A stretch of 52,552 nucleotides of DNA from Bacteroides sp. (lineage in GTDB: Bacteria; Bacteroidota; Bacteroidia; Bacteroidales; Bacteroidaceae): contig JASLCG010000072.1 of assembly GCA_030151885.1 (NCBI GenBank), forward strand, positions 1-52,552, written 5' to 3'. Shown piece after piece: positions 8,443 to 17,300 of this stretch. The translations under genes were made by a program, and so were the position numbers. The notes under the pieces are model-generated. The model did no database searches. It saw only the letters and a list, made by a program, of their open reading frames with translations, and was not told where the DNA came from. The stretch's first letter is position 1. Each line of letters opens with the position of its first letter.

Positions 8443-9453
8443 TTATTTATTAACTTCAGCCATGTGAGCGATTAACTCAAGAACTTTGTTTGAGTAACCG
8501 ATTTCGTTATCGTACCAAGATACAACTTTAACGAAAGTATCTGTTAAAGCGATACCTGCTTTAGCGTCAAAGATAGAAGTACGTGCATCACCTAAGAAGT
8601 CAGAAGAAACTACAGCATCTTCAGTGTAACCAAGGATACCTTTTAGTTCGTTTTCTGAAGCTCTTTTCATTTCAGCACAGATTTCTTCGTATTTAGCTGG
8701 TTTTGATAAGTTAACTGTTAAGTCAACAACAGAAACGTCAAGAGTAGGAACACGCATTGACATACCTGTTAATTTACCGTTTAAGCTAGGGATAACTTTA
8801 CCTACAGCTTTAGCAGCACCTGTTGATGAAGGGATAATGTTACCTGCAGCAGCACGACCACCTCTCCAGTCTTTCATTGAAGGACCGTCAACTGTTTTTT
8901 GAGTTGCAGTTGTAGCGTGAACTGTTGTCATAAGACCATCTGTAATACCCCATTTGTCGTGAAGTACTTTAGCGATAGGAGCAAGACAGTTAGTTGTACA
9001 AGATGCATTAGATACGAATTGAGTACCTTTTTTATATTCGTTATGGTTAACGCCACATACGAACATTGGAGTATCATCTTTAGAAGGAGCTGACATAACA
9101 ACGTATTTAGCACCTGCTTCAACGTGAGCTTGAGCTTTATCTTTGCTTAAGAAAAGACCAGTAGCTTCAACAACGTACTCAGCACCGATAGCGTCCCATT
9201 TAAGGTCTGCTGGGTTTCTTTCAGCTGTAACTCTAATGTTTTTTCCGTTAACGATTAATTGGCTGTTTTCAACATCAGCTTCGATAGTACCGTCAAATTG
9301 ACCGTGCATTGTATCATATTTAAGCATGTATGCTAAATAATCAACTGGACATAAGTCGTTAATACCTACGATTTGGATGTCATTTCTTTTTTGAGCAGCA
9401 CGGAATACAAAACGTCCGATACGGCCAAAGCCATTAATACCTACTTTAATCAT
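8443..9453 (-). CDS. gap: Glyceraldehyde-3-phosphate dehydrogenase (type I)
   Basis: This glycolytic enzyme oxidises glyceraldehyde 3-phosphate to 1,3-bisphosphoglycerate with NAD. At 336 residues it is full length. The NAD-binding start is MIKVGINGFGRIGR, the catalytic Cys lies in SNASCTTNCLAP near 153, and downstream are TVHATTATQKTVDGPS, GAAKAVGKVIP and the C-terminal SWYDNEIGYSNKVL. It is a monocistronic unit with a -7 box at 9535-9542, an 80-nt leader and its own terminator. It is divergent from mscL. Confidence 0.98.
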   Translation of the reverse strand: MIKVGINGFGRIGRFVFRAAQKRNDIQIVGINDLCPVDYLAYMLKYDTMHGQFDGTIEADVENSQLIVNGKNIRVTAERNPADLKWDAIGAEYVVEATGLFLSKDKAQAHVEAGAKYVVMSAPSKDDTPMFVCGVNHNEYKKGTQFVSNASCTTNCLAPIAKVLHDKWGITDGLMTTVHATTATQKTVDGPSMKDWRGGRAAAGNIIPSSTGAAKAVGKVIPSLNGKLTGMSMRVPTLDVSVVDLTVNLSKPAKYEEICAEMKRASENELKGILGYTEDAVVSSDFLGDARTSIFDAKAGIALTDTFVKVVSWYDNEIGYSNKVLELIAHMAEVNK

Positions 9454-9534
9454 TTTGTTTAAACTTTTAAGGATTTAAAAAATATTTTGTTTAATATAGT
9501 GTTCTAATTTGGTTTTAATTACCTTGTTAGGACA

Positions 9535-9542
9535 CAAAAATA
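9535..9542 (-). promoter_or_regulatory. -7 box for gap
   Basis: The minus strand reads TATTTTTG, an exact TAnnTTTG match, about 80 nt upstream of the gap ATG. No matching -33 TTTG is apparent. Confidence 0.55.
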
Positions 9543-9592
9543 AGTAATTGTTTTTATATTCGCACGTTAAATGACTATTAAAAATTCAAATT

Positions 9593-10021
9593 ATGAAAAA
9601 AGGTTCTTTATTTCAAGAGTTTAAAAAGTTTGCTATGAAAGGCAATGTTCTAGACATGGCTGTCGGTGTGGTAATTGGTGGTGCATTCGGAAAAATCGTA
9701 TCATCATTAGTTGCTGATATCATTATGCCAGTAATAGGACGCCTTGTAGGAGGTGTAAACTTTACTGACTTGAAATTTATTTTAAAAGAGGCAACAGTAG
9801 AAGGAGGAAAAGAAGTAGCTGCTGTTACACTTAATTATGGACAGTTTATTCAAACTGTATTTGACTTCTTAATTATTGCATTCTCTATATTTATGTTTAT
9901 TAAATTAATTAATAAATTAACTCAGAAAAGAGAAGAAGAAGTTAAAGCTGCACCACCAGCACCAAGCAAAGAAGAGGTTCTATTATCAGAAATTAGAGAT
10001 TTGCTTAAAGAAAAGAAATAA
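9593..10021 (+). CDS. mscL: Large-conductance mechanosensitive channel MscL
   Basis: MscL is a homopentameric inner-membrane channel that opens under hypo-osmotic shock. The 142-residue protein shows the N-terminal amphipathic helix (FQEFKKFAMKGNVLDMAVGV), TM1 with VVIGGAFGKIVSSLVADIIMP, a periplasmic loop around 50-75, TM2 (TVFDFLIIAFSIFMFIKLI) and a charged C-terminal helix after a Pro-rich linker (APPAPSKEEVLLSEI). The divergent gap gene shares the upstream region, where only a near-match (TATATTCG, about 9555) to the -7 consensus is visible. guaA follows but has its own promoter. Confidence 0.97.
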   Translation: MKKGSLFQEFKKFAMKGNVLDMAVGVVIGGAFGKIVSSLVADIIMPVIGRLVGGVNFTDLKFILKEATVEGGKEVAAVTLNYGQFIQTVFDFLIIAFSIFMFIKLINKLTQKREEEVKAAPPAPSKEEVLLSEIRDLLKEKK

Positions 10022-10039
10022 ATTCCTAGAAAAAATGAG

Positions 10040-10047
10040 TACTTTTG
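10040..10047 (+). promoter_or_regulatory. -7 box for guaA
   Basis: TACTTTTG matches TAnnTTTG exactly. It lies 31 nt before the ATG at 10079 and right before an in-frame ATG at 10049, which would fall upstream of the transcript start; this supports 10079 as the true start. Confidence 0.6.
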
Positions 10048-10078
10048 TATGCATCGAATACAAATAGTCTACCCCGTT

Positions 10079-11602
10079 ATGCAAGAAAAAATTATAATTT
10101 TAGATTTTGGGTCACAAACTACACAGTTAATTGGCCGCAGAGTTAGAGAGCTTAATACGTATTGTGAGATTGTTCCTTACAACAAATTTCCTAAAAATGA
10201 CCCAACTGTTAAAGGTGTTATTTTATCAGGAAGTCCATTCTCTGTATATGACGAGAATGCATTTAAAATGGATCTAGAAGAGATCTGGAGTAAATATCCT
10301 ATACTAGGAATCTGTTATGGAGCTCAGTTTATATCTTATGAAAAAGGAGGAAAGGTTGAACCTGCAGGTACCAGAGAGTACGGAAGATCAAAGCTTGCTT
10401 GGATTGCACAAGGCAATGAACTCTTTAAAGATATAGCTTTAAATACTCAAGTTTGGATGAGTCATGGAGATACTATAACTAACATCCCTTCTAATTTTGC
10501 AAAAATTGCCTCAACGGAAGATGTAGATATCGCTGCATATCAGGTAGAAGGAGAGCAAATTTGGGGAGTACAGTTTCATCCAGAAGTTTATCACTCAGAA
10601 ATTGGTTTACAACTTTTAAAGAACTTTGTTTTTGGAGTGTGTGGCTGTAAGGGTGATTGGTCTCCTGCTTCTTTTGTTGAGCATACTGTAGCCGAATTGA
10701 AAAAACAATTGGGCAATGATAAAGTAGTGCTTGCTTTAAGTGGAGGTGTTGATTCCTCGGTTGCTGCAGTACTATTAAATAGAGCTATTGGTAAAAACTT
10801 AACATGTGTATTTGTTGACCATGGTTTACTTCGTAAAGATGAGTATAAAGATGTTTTACACGATTACGAATGCTTAGGATTGAATGTTATTGGTGTGGAT
10901 GCCAGTGATAAATTCTATAAAGAGCTAGCTGGAGTTAAAGATCCAGAAGAGAAACGTAAGATTATCGGTAAAGGTTTTATCGATGTGTTTGATGTTGAAG
11001 CTCATAAAATACAAGATGTAAAATGGTTGGCACAAGGAACTATTTATCCAGATGTTATTGAATCATTATCAATTACAGGAACTGTGATAAAGAGTCACCA
11101 CAATGTGGGTGGGTTACCAGAGAAAATGGCATTAAAACTATGTGAACCTTTAAGACTTCTATTTAAGGACGAAGTGCGTAAGGTTGGTACAGAATTGGGT
11201 ATGCCAGATCATTTAATTAAGAGACATCCATTTCCAGGCCCAGGTCTAGGTGTAAGAATTCTTGGAGACATAACTCCTGAAAAAGTAAGAGTTTTACAAG
11301 AGGCCGATCAGATATTTATTAAAGGTCTTAAAGAATGGGGATTATACGACAGTGTATGGCAAGCAGGTGTAATCTTGCTACCAGTGCAGTCTGTAGGTGT
11401 AATGGGAGATGATAGAACTTATGAGAATGCAGTAGCTTTACGAGCTGTAACTTCTACAGATGCAATGACTGCAGATTGGTGTCATTTACCTTATGAATTC
11501 TTAGGTAAAATATCTAATGAAATTATTAATAAAGTAAAAGGAGTAAATCGTGTAACGTACGATATTAGCTCTAAACCACCTGCAACTATTGAGTGGGAAT
11601 AA
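10079..11602 (+). CDS. guaA: GMP synthase (glutamine-hydrolysing)
   Basis: GuaA aminates XMP to GMP with ATP and glutamine, the last step of de novo guanylate synthesis. The class I glutamine amidotransferase domain (about 1-190) has the catalytic Cys in GICYGAQF and the His/Glu pair in VQFHPEVYHSE. The ATP-pyrophosphatase domain begins with the PP-loop LALSGGVDSSVAAVLL, and the C-terminal dimerisation domain has RHPFPGPGLGVRILG and ends TIEWE. The ATG at 10079 gives the normal start MQEKIIILDFGSQ (507 residues). A terminator follows at 11625-11657. Confidence 0.97.
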   Translation: MQEKIIILDFGSQTTQLIGRRVRELNTYCEIVPYNKFPKNDPTVKGVILSGSPFSVYDENAFKMDLEEIWSKYPILGICYGAQFISYEKGGKVEPAGTREYGRSKLAWIAQGNELFKDIALNTQVWMSHGDTITNIPSNFAKIASTEDVDIAAYQVEGEQIWGVQFHPEVYHSEIGLQLLKNFVFGVCGCKGDWSPASFVEHTVAELKKQLGNDKVVLALSGGVDSSVAAVLLNRAIGKNLTCVFVDHGLLRKDEYKDVLHDYECLGLNVIGVDASDKFYKELAGVKDPEEKRKIIGKGFIDVFDVEAHKIQDVKWLAQGTIYPDVIESLSITGTVIKSHHNVGGLPEKMALKLCEPLRLLFKDEVRKVGTELGMPDHLIKRHPFPGPGLGVRILGDITPEKVRVLQEADQIFIKGLKEWGLYDSVWQAGVILLPVQSVGVMGDDRTYENAVALRAVTSTDAMTADWCHLPYEFLGKISNEIINKVKGVNRVTYDISSKPPATIEWE

Positions 11603-11624
11603 GTATATTTCTTTAGTAATACAT

Positions 11625-11657
11625 AAAAGGATAGATTTACGAATCTATCCTTTTTTT
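11625..11657 (+). terminator. Terminator of guaA
   Basis: AAAAGGATAGATT pairs with AATCTATCCTTTT around a short TACG loop, followed by a run of eight T. It is a strong intrinsic terminator. Confidence 0.92.
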
Positions 11658-11679
11658 TATGCCAATATATTAACATTAC

Positions 11680-11777
11680 ATTACCGATGTACTTAATGTA
11701 TGTTGCCGACATACCTCAAGCATATCGGTAACATGACTCAGGTACGTCGGCAACATACAAGTGTTATATCGGCAATG
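11680..11777. repeat. Intergenic TTGCCGAC repeat element, copy A
   Basis: Five sites of a GCCGAC-like motif have their CG centres at 11685.5, 11707.5, 11726.5, 11748.5 and 11770.5, spacing 22, 19, 22 and 22 bp. The first two point forward (TTACCGATGT, TTGCCGACAT) and the last three are reversed (ATCGGTAAC, GTCGGCAACA, ATCGGCAATG). Sites 2 and 4 lie in arms (11701-11718 and 11738-11755) that pair in 16 of 18 positions, with site 3 in the loop. The stretch 11701-11777 aligns without gaps to 50823-50899, with about 59 of 77 identical by hand count. Confidence 0.8.
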
Positions 11778-11862
11778 AACAAAACACTTCTCTACATAAG
11801 TATAAAATAATGGCTTTGATAAGACCTTATAAGGTAATAGTTCTTACATTAGTTAAATAGAA

Positions 11863-11894
11863 AACAGCCCAAACTAAGCTTAGTTTGGGCTGTT
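11863..11894 (-). terminator. Terminator of the acyltransferase unit (perfect palindrome)
   Basis: AACAGCCCAAACTAAG and its exact reverse complement are adjacent, giving a 16-bp inverted repeat. On the minus strand it is followed by TTTTCTATTT. It faces the guaA terminator across copy A of the repeat. Confidence 0.8.
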
Positions 11895-11927
11895 CTCTAT
11901 TGTATTTAATCTATAGATTAAGTAGCT

Positions 11928-12473
11928 TTAATATTTAAAATTCGATGGAATTTTACCTTTGAAATCTTTGAAAAAATCTTTAATAATTGGCATGTCTTTT
12001 TCAATATCTCCCGATGGAATAAACTCTTTTCCAACAGTAATTTTCTTTTCTGTATAATCAATACCTATTAAAATGATGGGCACTTTAGCACCACATGCAA
12101 TATAATAAAACCCCTTTTTCCAGTTAGGGTTTGGTTTTCTTGTACCTTCTGGTGTAATAGCTAGATTAAATTGCTTTTTCTCTTCAAATAATTTACTCAT
12201 TTGGTCCACAAGAGAGTTCTTTTTACCTCTATGTACGGGTATTCCTCCTATACCTCTAAAAAAATAGCCTAATGGGAAGGTAAACCACTCTTTTTTCATC
12301 ATAAAAGAGGCTTTTTTATTGTACGCTCCATAAAAAAGCTTACCCATTAATAGGTCCCAATTAGAGGTGTGTGGAGCAACACATAAAATGCATTTTTCTG
12401 GAATATCGACTTTAAATTCAGCTTTCCAACCTAATATTTTATGAAAAATAAATCCAAATAATTGTTTCTTCAT
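11928..12473 (-). CDS. Lysophospholipid acyltransferase family protein (PlsC-like)
   Basis: It probably acylates a glycerophospholipid or another membrane-associated acceptor. The HX4D catalytic motif is HTSNWD in VAPHTSNWDLLMG and the second family block is ITPEGTRKPNPNWKKGFYYIA, followed by GAKVPIILIGIDY. I choose the ATG at 12473 (181 residues, MKKQLFGFIF). The frame extends to a TTG at 12551 that would add a hydrophobic leader; both are possible, the shorter one resembles homologues better. The acceptor is unknown: 1-acyl-glycerol-3-phosphate is the family default. It follows the small gene at 12560-12829 on the same strand. Confidence 0.85.
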   Translation of the reverse strand: MKKQLFGFIFHKILGWKAEFKVDIPEKCILCVAPHTSNWDLLMGKLFYGAYNKKASFMMKKEWFTFPLGYFFRGIGGIPVHRGKKNSLVDQMSKLFEEKKQFNLAITPEGTRKPNPNWKKGFYYIACGAKVPIILIGIDYTEKKITVGKEFIPSGDIEKDMPIIKDFFKDFKGKIPSNFKY

Positions 12474-12559
12474 TCTGTATGCTATATCATTATAAAAAGC
12501 TAGGGTTTTGCTTAACAAAAGTAAGTAAAACCCTAACAGTAATTTGATCAATTTCTTTA

Positions 12560-12829
12560 TTAATTAAGAGCCCCTATACTAGCTATAATTTCGCTAACGG
12601 CCTTAGAAAAATCTTCTTTGAATTTTTTATAAAAACCTTTTACATTCCCAGGTTCTGTATGGCTTATACGGCTTACAAACTCTAGTCTTACTTTGTAAAT
12701 ATCTTCTAATATAGGATCAATTTTATCTTGAGATAGTTCTGGTTTCAATAACTCTTGAAATAGACACTCGCTATAAAGGTCTGATATAATGTAATTGACC
12801 GTCTTTTTTAATTTTCTTCTACTTGCCAT
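12560..12829 (-). CDS. Small conserved hypothetical protein
   Basis: This 89-residue protein is mostly helical and charged, beginning MASRRKLKKTVNYIISDLYSE and without signal peptide or membrane segment. I believe it resembles small proteins conserved in Bacteroides, but I know no function. It has a perfect -7 box (12862-12869) and is probably co-transcribed with the acyltransferase gene. Confidence 0.75.
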   Translation of the reverse strand: MASRRKLKKTVNYIISDLYSECLFQELLKPELSQDKIDPILEDIYKVRLEFVSRISHTEPGNVKGFYKKFKEDFSKAVSEIIASIGALN

Positions 12830-12861
12830 AGTATTAATAATTTTAAATTAATAACTCCAAA

Positions 12862-12869
12862 CAAAGATA
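12862..12869 (-). promoter_or_regulatory. -7 box for the small gene and acyltransferase
   Basis: The minus strand reads TATCTTTG, an exact TAnnTTTG match, 33 nt upstream of the ATG at 12829. Confidence 0.55.
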
Positions 12870-12996
12870 GTGTTATCCTTGTATATTCTATAGATAATGT
12901 AATTTAATTCTATATGTAATTAAACAATTTTGTACTATTCAAGATAGATTTAGTATAAAATAGGCTATTCAGGATTATTTTTAATAGGAAACAACC

Positions 12997-13004
12997 TATC
13001 TTTG
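12997..13004 (+). promoter_or_regulatory. -7 box upstream of the RND operon
   Basis: TATCTTTG matches TAnnTTTG exactly and would give a leader of about 180 nt that contains the ATAAATCCACA direct repeats. A weaker box at 13137-13144 is an alternative closer promoter. Confidence 0.4.
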
Positions 13005-13024
13005 TATTTATGGTATAATGTGTA

Positions 13025-13055
13025 ATAAATCCACACAAAAGTTGATAAATCCACA
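13025..13055 (+). promoter_or_regulatory. Direct repeat ATAAATCCACA x2 (possible operator)
   Basis: ATAAATCCACA occurs exactly at 13025-13035 and 13045-13055, a 20-bp period of about two helical turns. The position between the upstream -7 box and the RND adaptor gene suggests a regulator site; this is inference, and no regulator gene is adjacent. Confidence 0.4.
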
Positions 13056-13189
13056 ATTTTTTAACGGATAGAACGAACTTATTTATCTTACTTAGGCTGA
13101 TTAGTAGTGATTTATGTATATGTCATTATTTGGCCTGATATTTGCATATAGTATAATTGAAGTAAAAAATAGATTAAATATTTAGAGGT

Positions 13190-14386
13190 ATGAGTAAAAA
13201 TAGAAAAGATGCTCACAGTGAGAAGTTGAGTTTCTTAAAAGGTAGAAAGCTTTTTTTATTGATGGGTGTAGTGTGCTTAGGCATCATAATTTATTTCTTA
13301 TTCTTTAATAAGCCTAAAGTAGAGATAGTCTTTCCTGTTGTATCTGTAGATACAGTTAAAATGGAAGACGTTAATATATATGGAGAGTATGTAGGCCGTA
13401 TTCGTGCTCAGCAGTTTGTTGAAGTGCGTGCTAGGGTAGAAGGGTATCTAGAAAAAATGCTTTTCTCAGAAGGTACAGCAGTAGATAAAAACCAAGTATT
13501 ATTTATTATCGATCCATCTATATATAAGGCGAAAGCTGATAAAGCACATGCTCAACTTAAAAAAGATGAAGCTCAGGCAGAAAAGACAAGAAGAGACTTT
13601 GAACGTGTAAAACCTCTATATACACAAAATGCAGTGAGTCAATTAGATCTAGATAACTTTGAAGCGGCTTACCAAAGTGCCAAAGCTACAGTAGCTATGA
13701 GTAAAGCAGATTTGGCACAAGCAGAACTTGAATTAAGTTATACTAAAGTTAAATCGCCTATTTCAGGCAAAATTTCGGAAAGAAATGTTGACTTAGGAAC
13801 ACTGGTAGGACCAGGAGCAAAATCGCTTTTAGCTACAGTTGTTAAGAGTGATACTGTTTTGGTAGATTTTAATATGACAGCTTTAGACTATCAAAAAAGT
13901 AAAGAGAGAAATATTGAGTTAGGTAAAAGAGACTCTACTCGTTCTTGGCAGCCTAATGTATCGGTTACTTTGGCCGACTATTCGGTGTATCCATTAAAAG
14001 GATATGTTGATTTTGCAGAACCACAGGTAGACCCTAAAACAGGTACGTTCTCTGTACGTGCAGAAATGCCTAATCCTGCAGGTGATTTGCTTCCCGGACA
14101 ATCAACACGTGTAACATTGCTTCGCGATAAAATAGAAGATGCCCTAGTAGTGCCAACAAAAGCAATTGTTCGTGAAAAGGGTGGAGATTATATTTTTGTT
14201 GTAAACAATGACTCCATAGCTAAGAAAACTTTTGTAGTGTTAGGACAAGAGTTTGGTAACAATACAATTGTTGAAAGTGGTTTAAGAAGAGGAGAAAAAA
14301 TAGTGGTAGAAGGATATCATAAGTTGGCTCCAAGTACAAAAGTTAGAATCGCTCCAGAAGTTGTTGCACCTAAAAATGAAGAGTAA
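13190..14386 (+). CDS. RND efflux periplasmic adaptor subunit (AcrA/MexA-like)
   Basis: This membrane fusion protein bridges the inner-membrane pump to the outer-membrane channel. The 398-residue product has a basic N-terminus, a membrane anchor (about 20-41, LFLLMGVVCLGIIIYFLFF), a lipoyl/barrel-sandwich region (VRARVEGYLEKMLFSEGTAVDKNQVLF), an alpha-hairpin rich in Ala/Lys/Gln (about 120-190), the second lipoyl half (YTKVKSPISGKISERNVDLG) and the C-terminal beta-barrel and MP domains. It is followed by the pump gene after 2 nt, so they form one operon. Confidence 0.95.
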   Translation: MSKNRKDAHSEKLSFLKGRKLFLLMGVVCLGIIIYFLFFNKPKVEIVFPVVSVDTVKMEDVNIYGEYVGRIRAQQFVEVRARVEGYLEKMLFSEGTAVDKNQVLFIIDPSIYKAKADKAHAQLKKDEAQAEKTRRDFERVKPLYTQNAVSQLDLDNFEAAYQSAKATVAMSKADLAQAELELSYTKVKSPISGKISERNVDLGTLVGPGAKSLLATVVKSDTVLVDFNMTALDYQKSKERNIELGKRDSTRSWQPNVSVTLADYSVYPLKGYVDFAEPQVDPKTGTFSVRAEMPNPAGDLLPGQSTRVTLLRDKIEDALVVPTKAIVREKGGDYIFVVNNDSIAKKTFVVLGQEFGNNTIVESGLRRGEKIVVEGYHKLAPSTKVRIAPEVVAPKNEE

Positions 14387-14388
14387 TA

Positions 14389-17300
14389 ATGAAGATTAGT
14401 TTTTTTATAGATAGACCCGTTTTTTCGGCAGTTATATCCATATTGATAGTAATTGTAGGATTGATAGGGTTAAACTTGCTACCTGTGGATCAATATCCAC
14501 AGATAACACCACCAATTGTACGAATCAGTGCCTCTTATCCAGGAGCAAGTGCCACTATTGTTTCTCAAGCAGTAGCTACTCCAATAGAGCAAGAGCTAAA
14601 TGGTACTCCAGGTATGTTATACATGCAGTCGAGCAGTTCTAATACAGGAGGTTTTTCAGCATCAGTTACTTTTGATGTATCTGTAAACCCAGACCTAGCG
14701 GCTGTAGAGATACAAAATAGAGTTAAGTTGGCAGAATCTAGTTTGCCTGCAGAAGTAGTCCAAAATGGTATTTCTGTTGAAAAACAGGCTCCAAGCCAAT
14801 TAATGACAATAACCTTAAAGTCGGATGACCCTAAGTTTGATGAAATTTACCTTAGTAACTTTGCTACAATTAATGTAGTGGATTTATTAAGACGTATTCC
14901 AGGGGTAGGGCGTGTAGCTAATAGTGGTAGTAGGTATTATGCCATGCAGATTTGGGTGTATCCTGATAAGTTGGCTAACTATGGATTGACAATTGCTGAT
15001 CTTAAAAATGCTTTAAAAGAGCAAAATAGAGAGTCGGCTGCTGGCGTTTTGGGTGGTCAGCCTGTAACAGGAGCAGATATAACCATACCAATTTCTACCC
15101 AAGGTCGTTTGTCGTCCGCTTCAGAGTTTGAAAACATTGTTTTAAGAGCTACTCCTGAAGGTGCAATTATTCGTTTAAGTGATGTTGCAAGGGTTGCGTT
15201 AGAAGCCTCTTCTTATTCAACAGAAAGTGGTATCAATGGAGAAAATGCTGCGGTGTTAAATATTTATATGTTGCCAGGGGCAAATGCTATAGATGTCTCT
15301 AAAAACATTAGAGAGACGATGGACGAAATTAGTAAAAGCTTTCCTGATGGACTTTCGTATAATGTGCCATTTGATGTTACAAACTATATTTCCGAGTCTA
15401 TACATGAAGTGTATAAAACACTTTTTGAGGCTTTAGCTCTAGTTATTATTGTGGTGTTTTTATCTCTCCAAAATTGGCGTGCAACTTTAATTCCAGTTGT
15501 TGCTGTACCTATCTCTTTAATTGGGACTTTTGGTATGATGTTAGTTTTTGGTTTCTCGCTCAATATATTAACCTTGTTGGGGTTAATTCTGGCCATTGGT
15601 ATTGTTGTAGATGATGCCATTGTCGTTGTAGAGAGTGTGGAATTAATTATGAAAGAGGAAAAACTATCTCCATATGAGGCTACTAAAAAGGCTATGACAA
15701 ACCTTACAGGTGCTTTAATTGCCACCTCTTTAGTTCTTGTTGCTGTATTTGTTCCTGTAAGTTTTCTTTCGGGTATAACGGGGCAACTATATCGTCAATT
15801 TACAATAACTATTGTAGTGTCAGTAATTATATCTACAATCGTGGCGCTTACATTAAGCCCTGTAATGTGTTCACTTATCCTTAAACCTTACTCTGGTAAA
15901 AAGAAGAATAAGGTGTTTCGCAGAATTAACTTGTGGGTTAACTTAGGTAATAATAAGTATGTACATGCCATTAAAAAAGCCATAAAACACCCTAAGCGTG
16001 TTATGAGTACTTTTGGTATGATGTTGGTATTTATATTCCTAATTCATAAAATATTACCAACCAGTTTCTTGCCCGTAGAAGATCAAGGTTTCTTTAAAGT
16101 AGAGTTAGAATTGCCAGAAGGAGCCACTCTAGAGCGTACTAGAGTTGTAACAGAGCGTGCTATTGACTACTTAAAAGCACTTCCTGCAGTAGATTATGTC
16201 CAGAACCTAACTGGTAGTAGTGGTAGAGTGGGTACAAGTCAGGCCAGAAGCTTATTGACTGTAATTCTAAAACCATGGGATGAACGTAATCATCAAAAAA
16301 TAGGTGAGGTTATACAAGAAATTCGAGACGAGTTTGCCACTTATCCAGAAGCTAAAGTTTATATATCAACACCTCCTGTAATACCAGGCTTAGGGTCTTC
16401 TGGAGGTTTTGAAATGCAGCTAGAAGCTAGAGGAGATGCTACCTTTGACGATTTAGCACAAGCTGTAGATACATTGATGCATTATGCTTCTCAGCGGAAA
16501 GAGTTAGTAGGCGTGTCATCGTCTATGCAAGCAGAAATACCTCAGTTAAGATTTGATGTAGATAGAGATAAAGCTATGCTATCGGGAGTATCACTGCCAG
16601 ATATTTATGCAACAATGAAAGCATATACAGGTTCTGTTTATGTGAACGACTTTAATATGTTTAATCGTATTTATCGTGTATATATTCAGGCAGATGCAGA
16701 GTATAGAAAGAACAAAGATAACTTAACTTATTTCTTTGTTAAGGGTAGTAATGGTGCTATGATTCCATTAACAACATTAGGCACAGCTCAGTATTCTACA
16801 GGACCTGGTGGTATGCAGCGTTTTAATATGTTCACCTCTACATTAGTTACAGGACAAGCTGCTCAAGGCTATAGTTCTGGAGAGGCTATGAGAATAATGG
16901 AAGAGATTGCTGCTAAGCATTTGCCTTCAAATATTGGTGTAGATTGGAGTGGACTTTCATATCAGGAGAAGAAAGCAAGTGGGCAAACTGGTGTTGTCTT
17001 GGCATTAGTGTTTTTATTTGTCTTTTTATTCTTGGCGGCTCAGTATGAAAGCTGGTGGGTCCCTATTGCAGTTATATTAACTCTTCCTGTTGCGGCTTTA
17101 GGGTCGTATCTAGGAGTGTGGATTTTTGGATTAGAGAATGATACTTACTTCCAAATTGGTTTAGTTATGTTAATGGGACTAGCTGCTAAAAATGCTATTC
17201 TTATTGTAGAGTATGCAAAAGTACAAGTTGATAAAGGGCGTGATTTAGTAGAATCGGCAGTGTATGCTGCGCGTTTACGTTTTAGGCCTATTGTAATGAC

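Larger units (their letters stand above)
11603..11927. other. Convergent intergenic region with a terminator pair and a TTGCCGAC repeat element
   Basis: This gene-free stretch lies between guaA and the converging acyltransferase gene. It holds the guaA terminator, then the repeat element at 11680-11777, a 12-bp palindrome ACCTTATAAGGT (about 11824-11835) and a perfect 32-bp palindrome that serves as the acyltransferase terminator. I see no coding potential. Confidence 0.7.
12830..13189. other. Divergent intergenic region upstream of the RND efflux operon
   Basis: It holds a minus-strand promoter for the small gene, a plus-strand -7 box at 12997-13004, an 11-bp direct repeat (13025-13035 and 13045-13055) and a near-match -7 box GATATTTG at 13137-13144. 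I see no ORF. Confidence 0.6.

Noticed and set aside
11680..11777. CRISPR-like array of short repeats
   Set aside because: The repeats are only 6-10 bp, point in both directions and have 12-16 bp spacers that are themselves conserved between copies; there are no cas genes.
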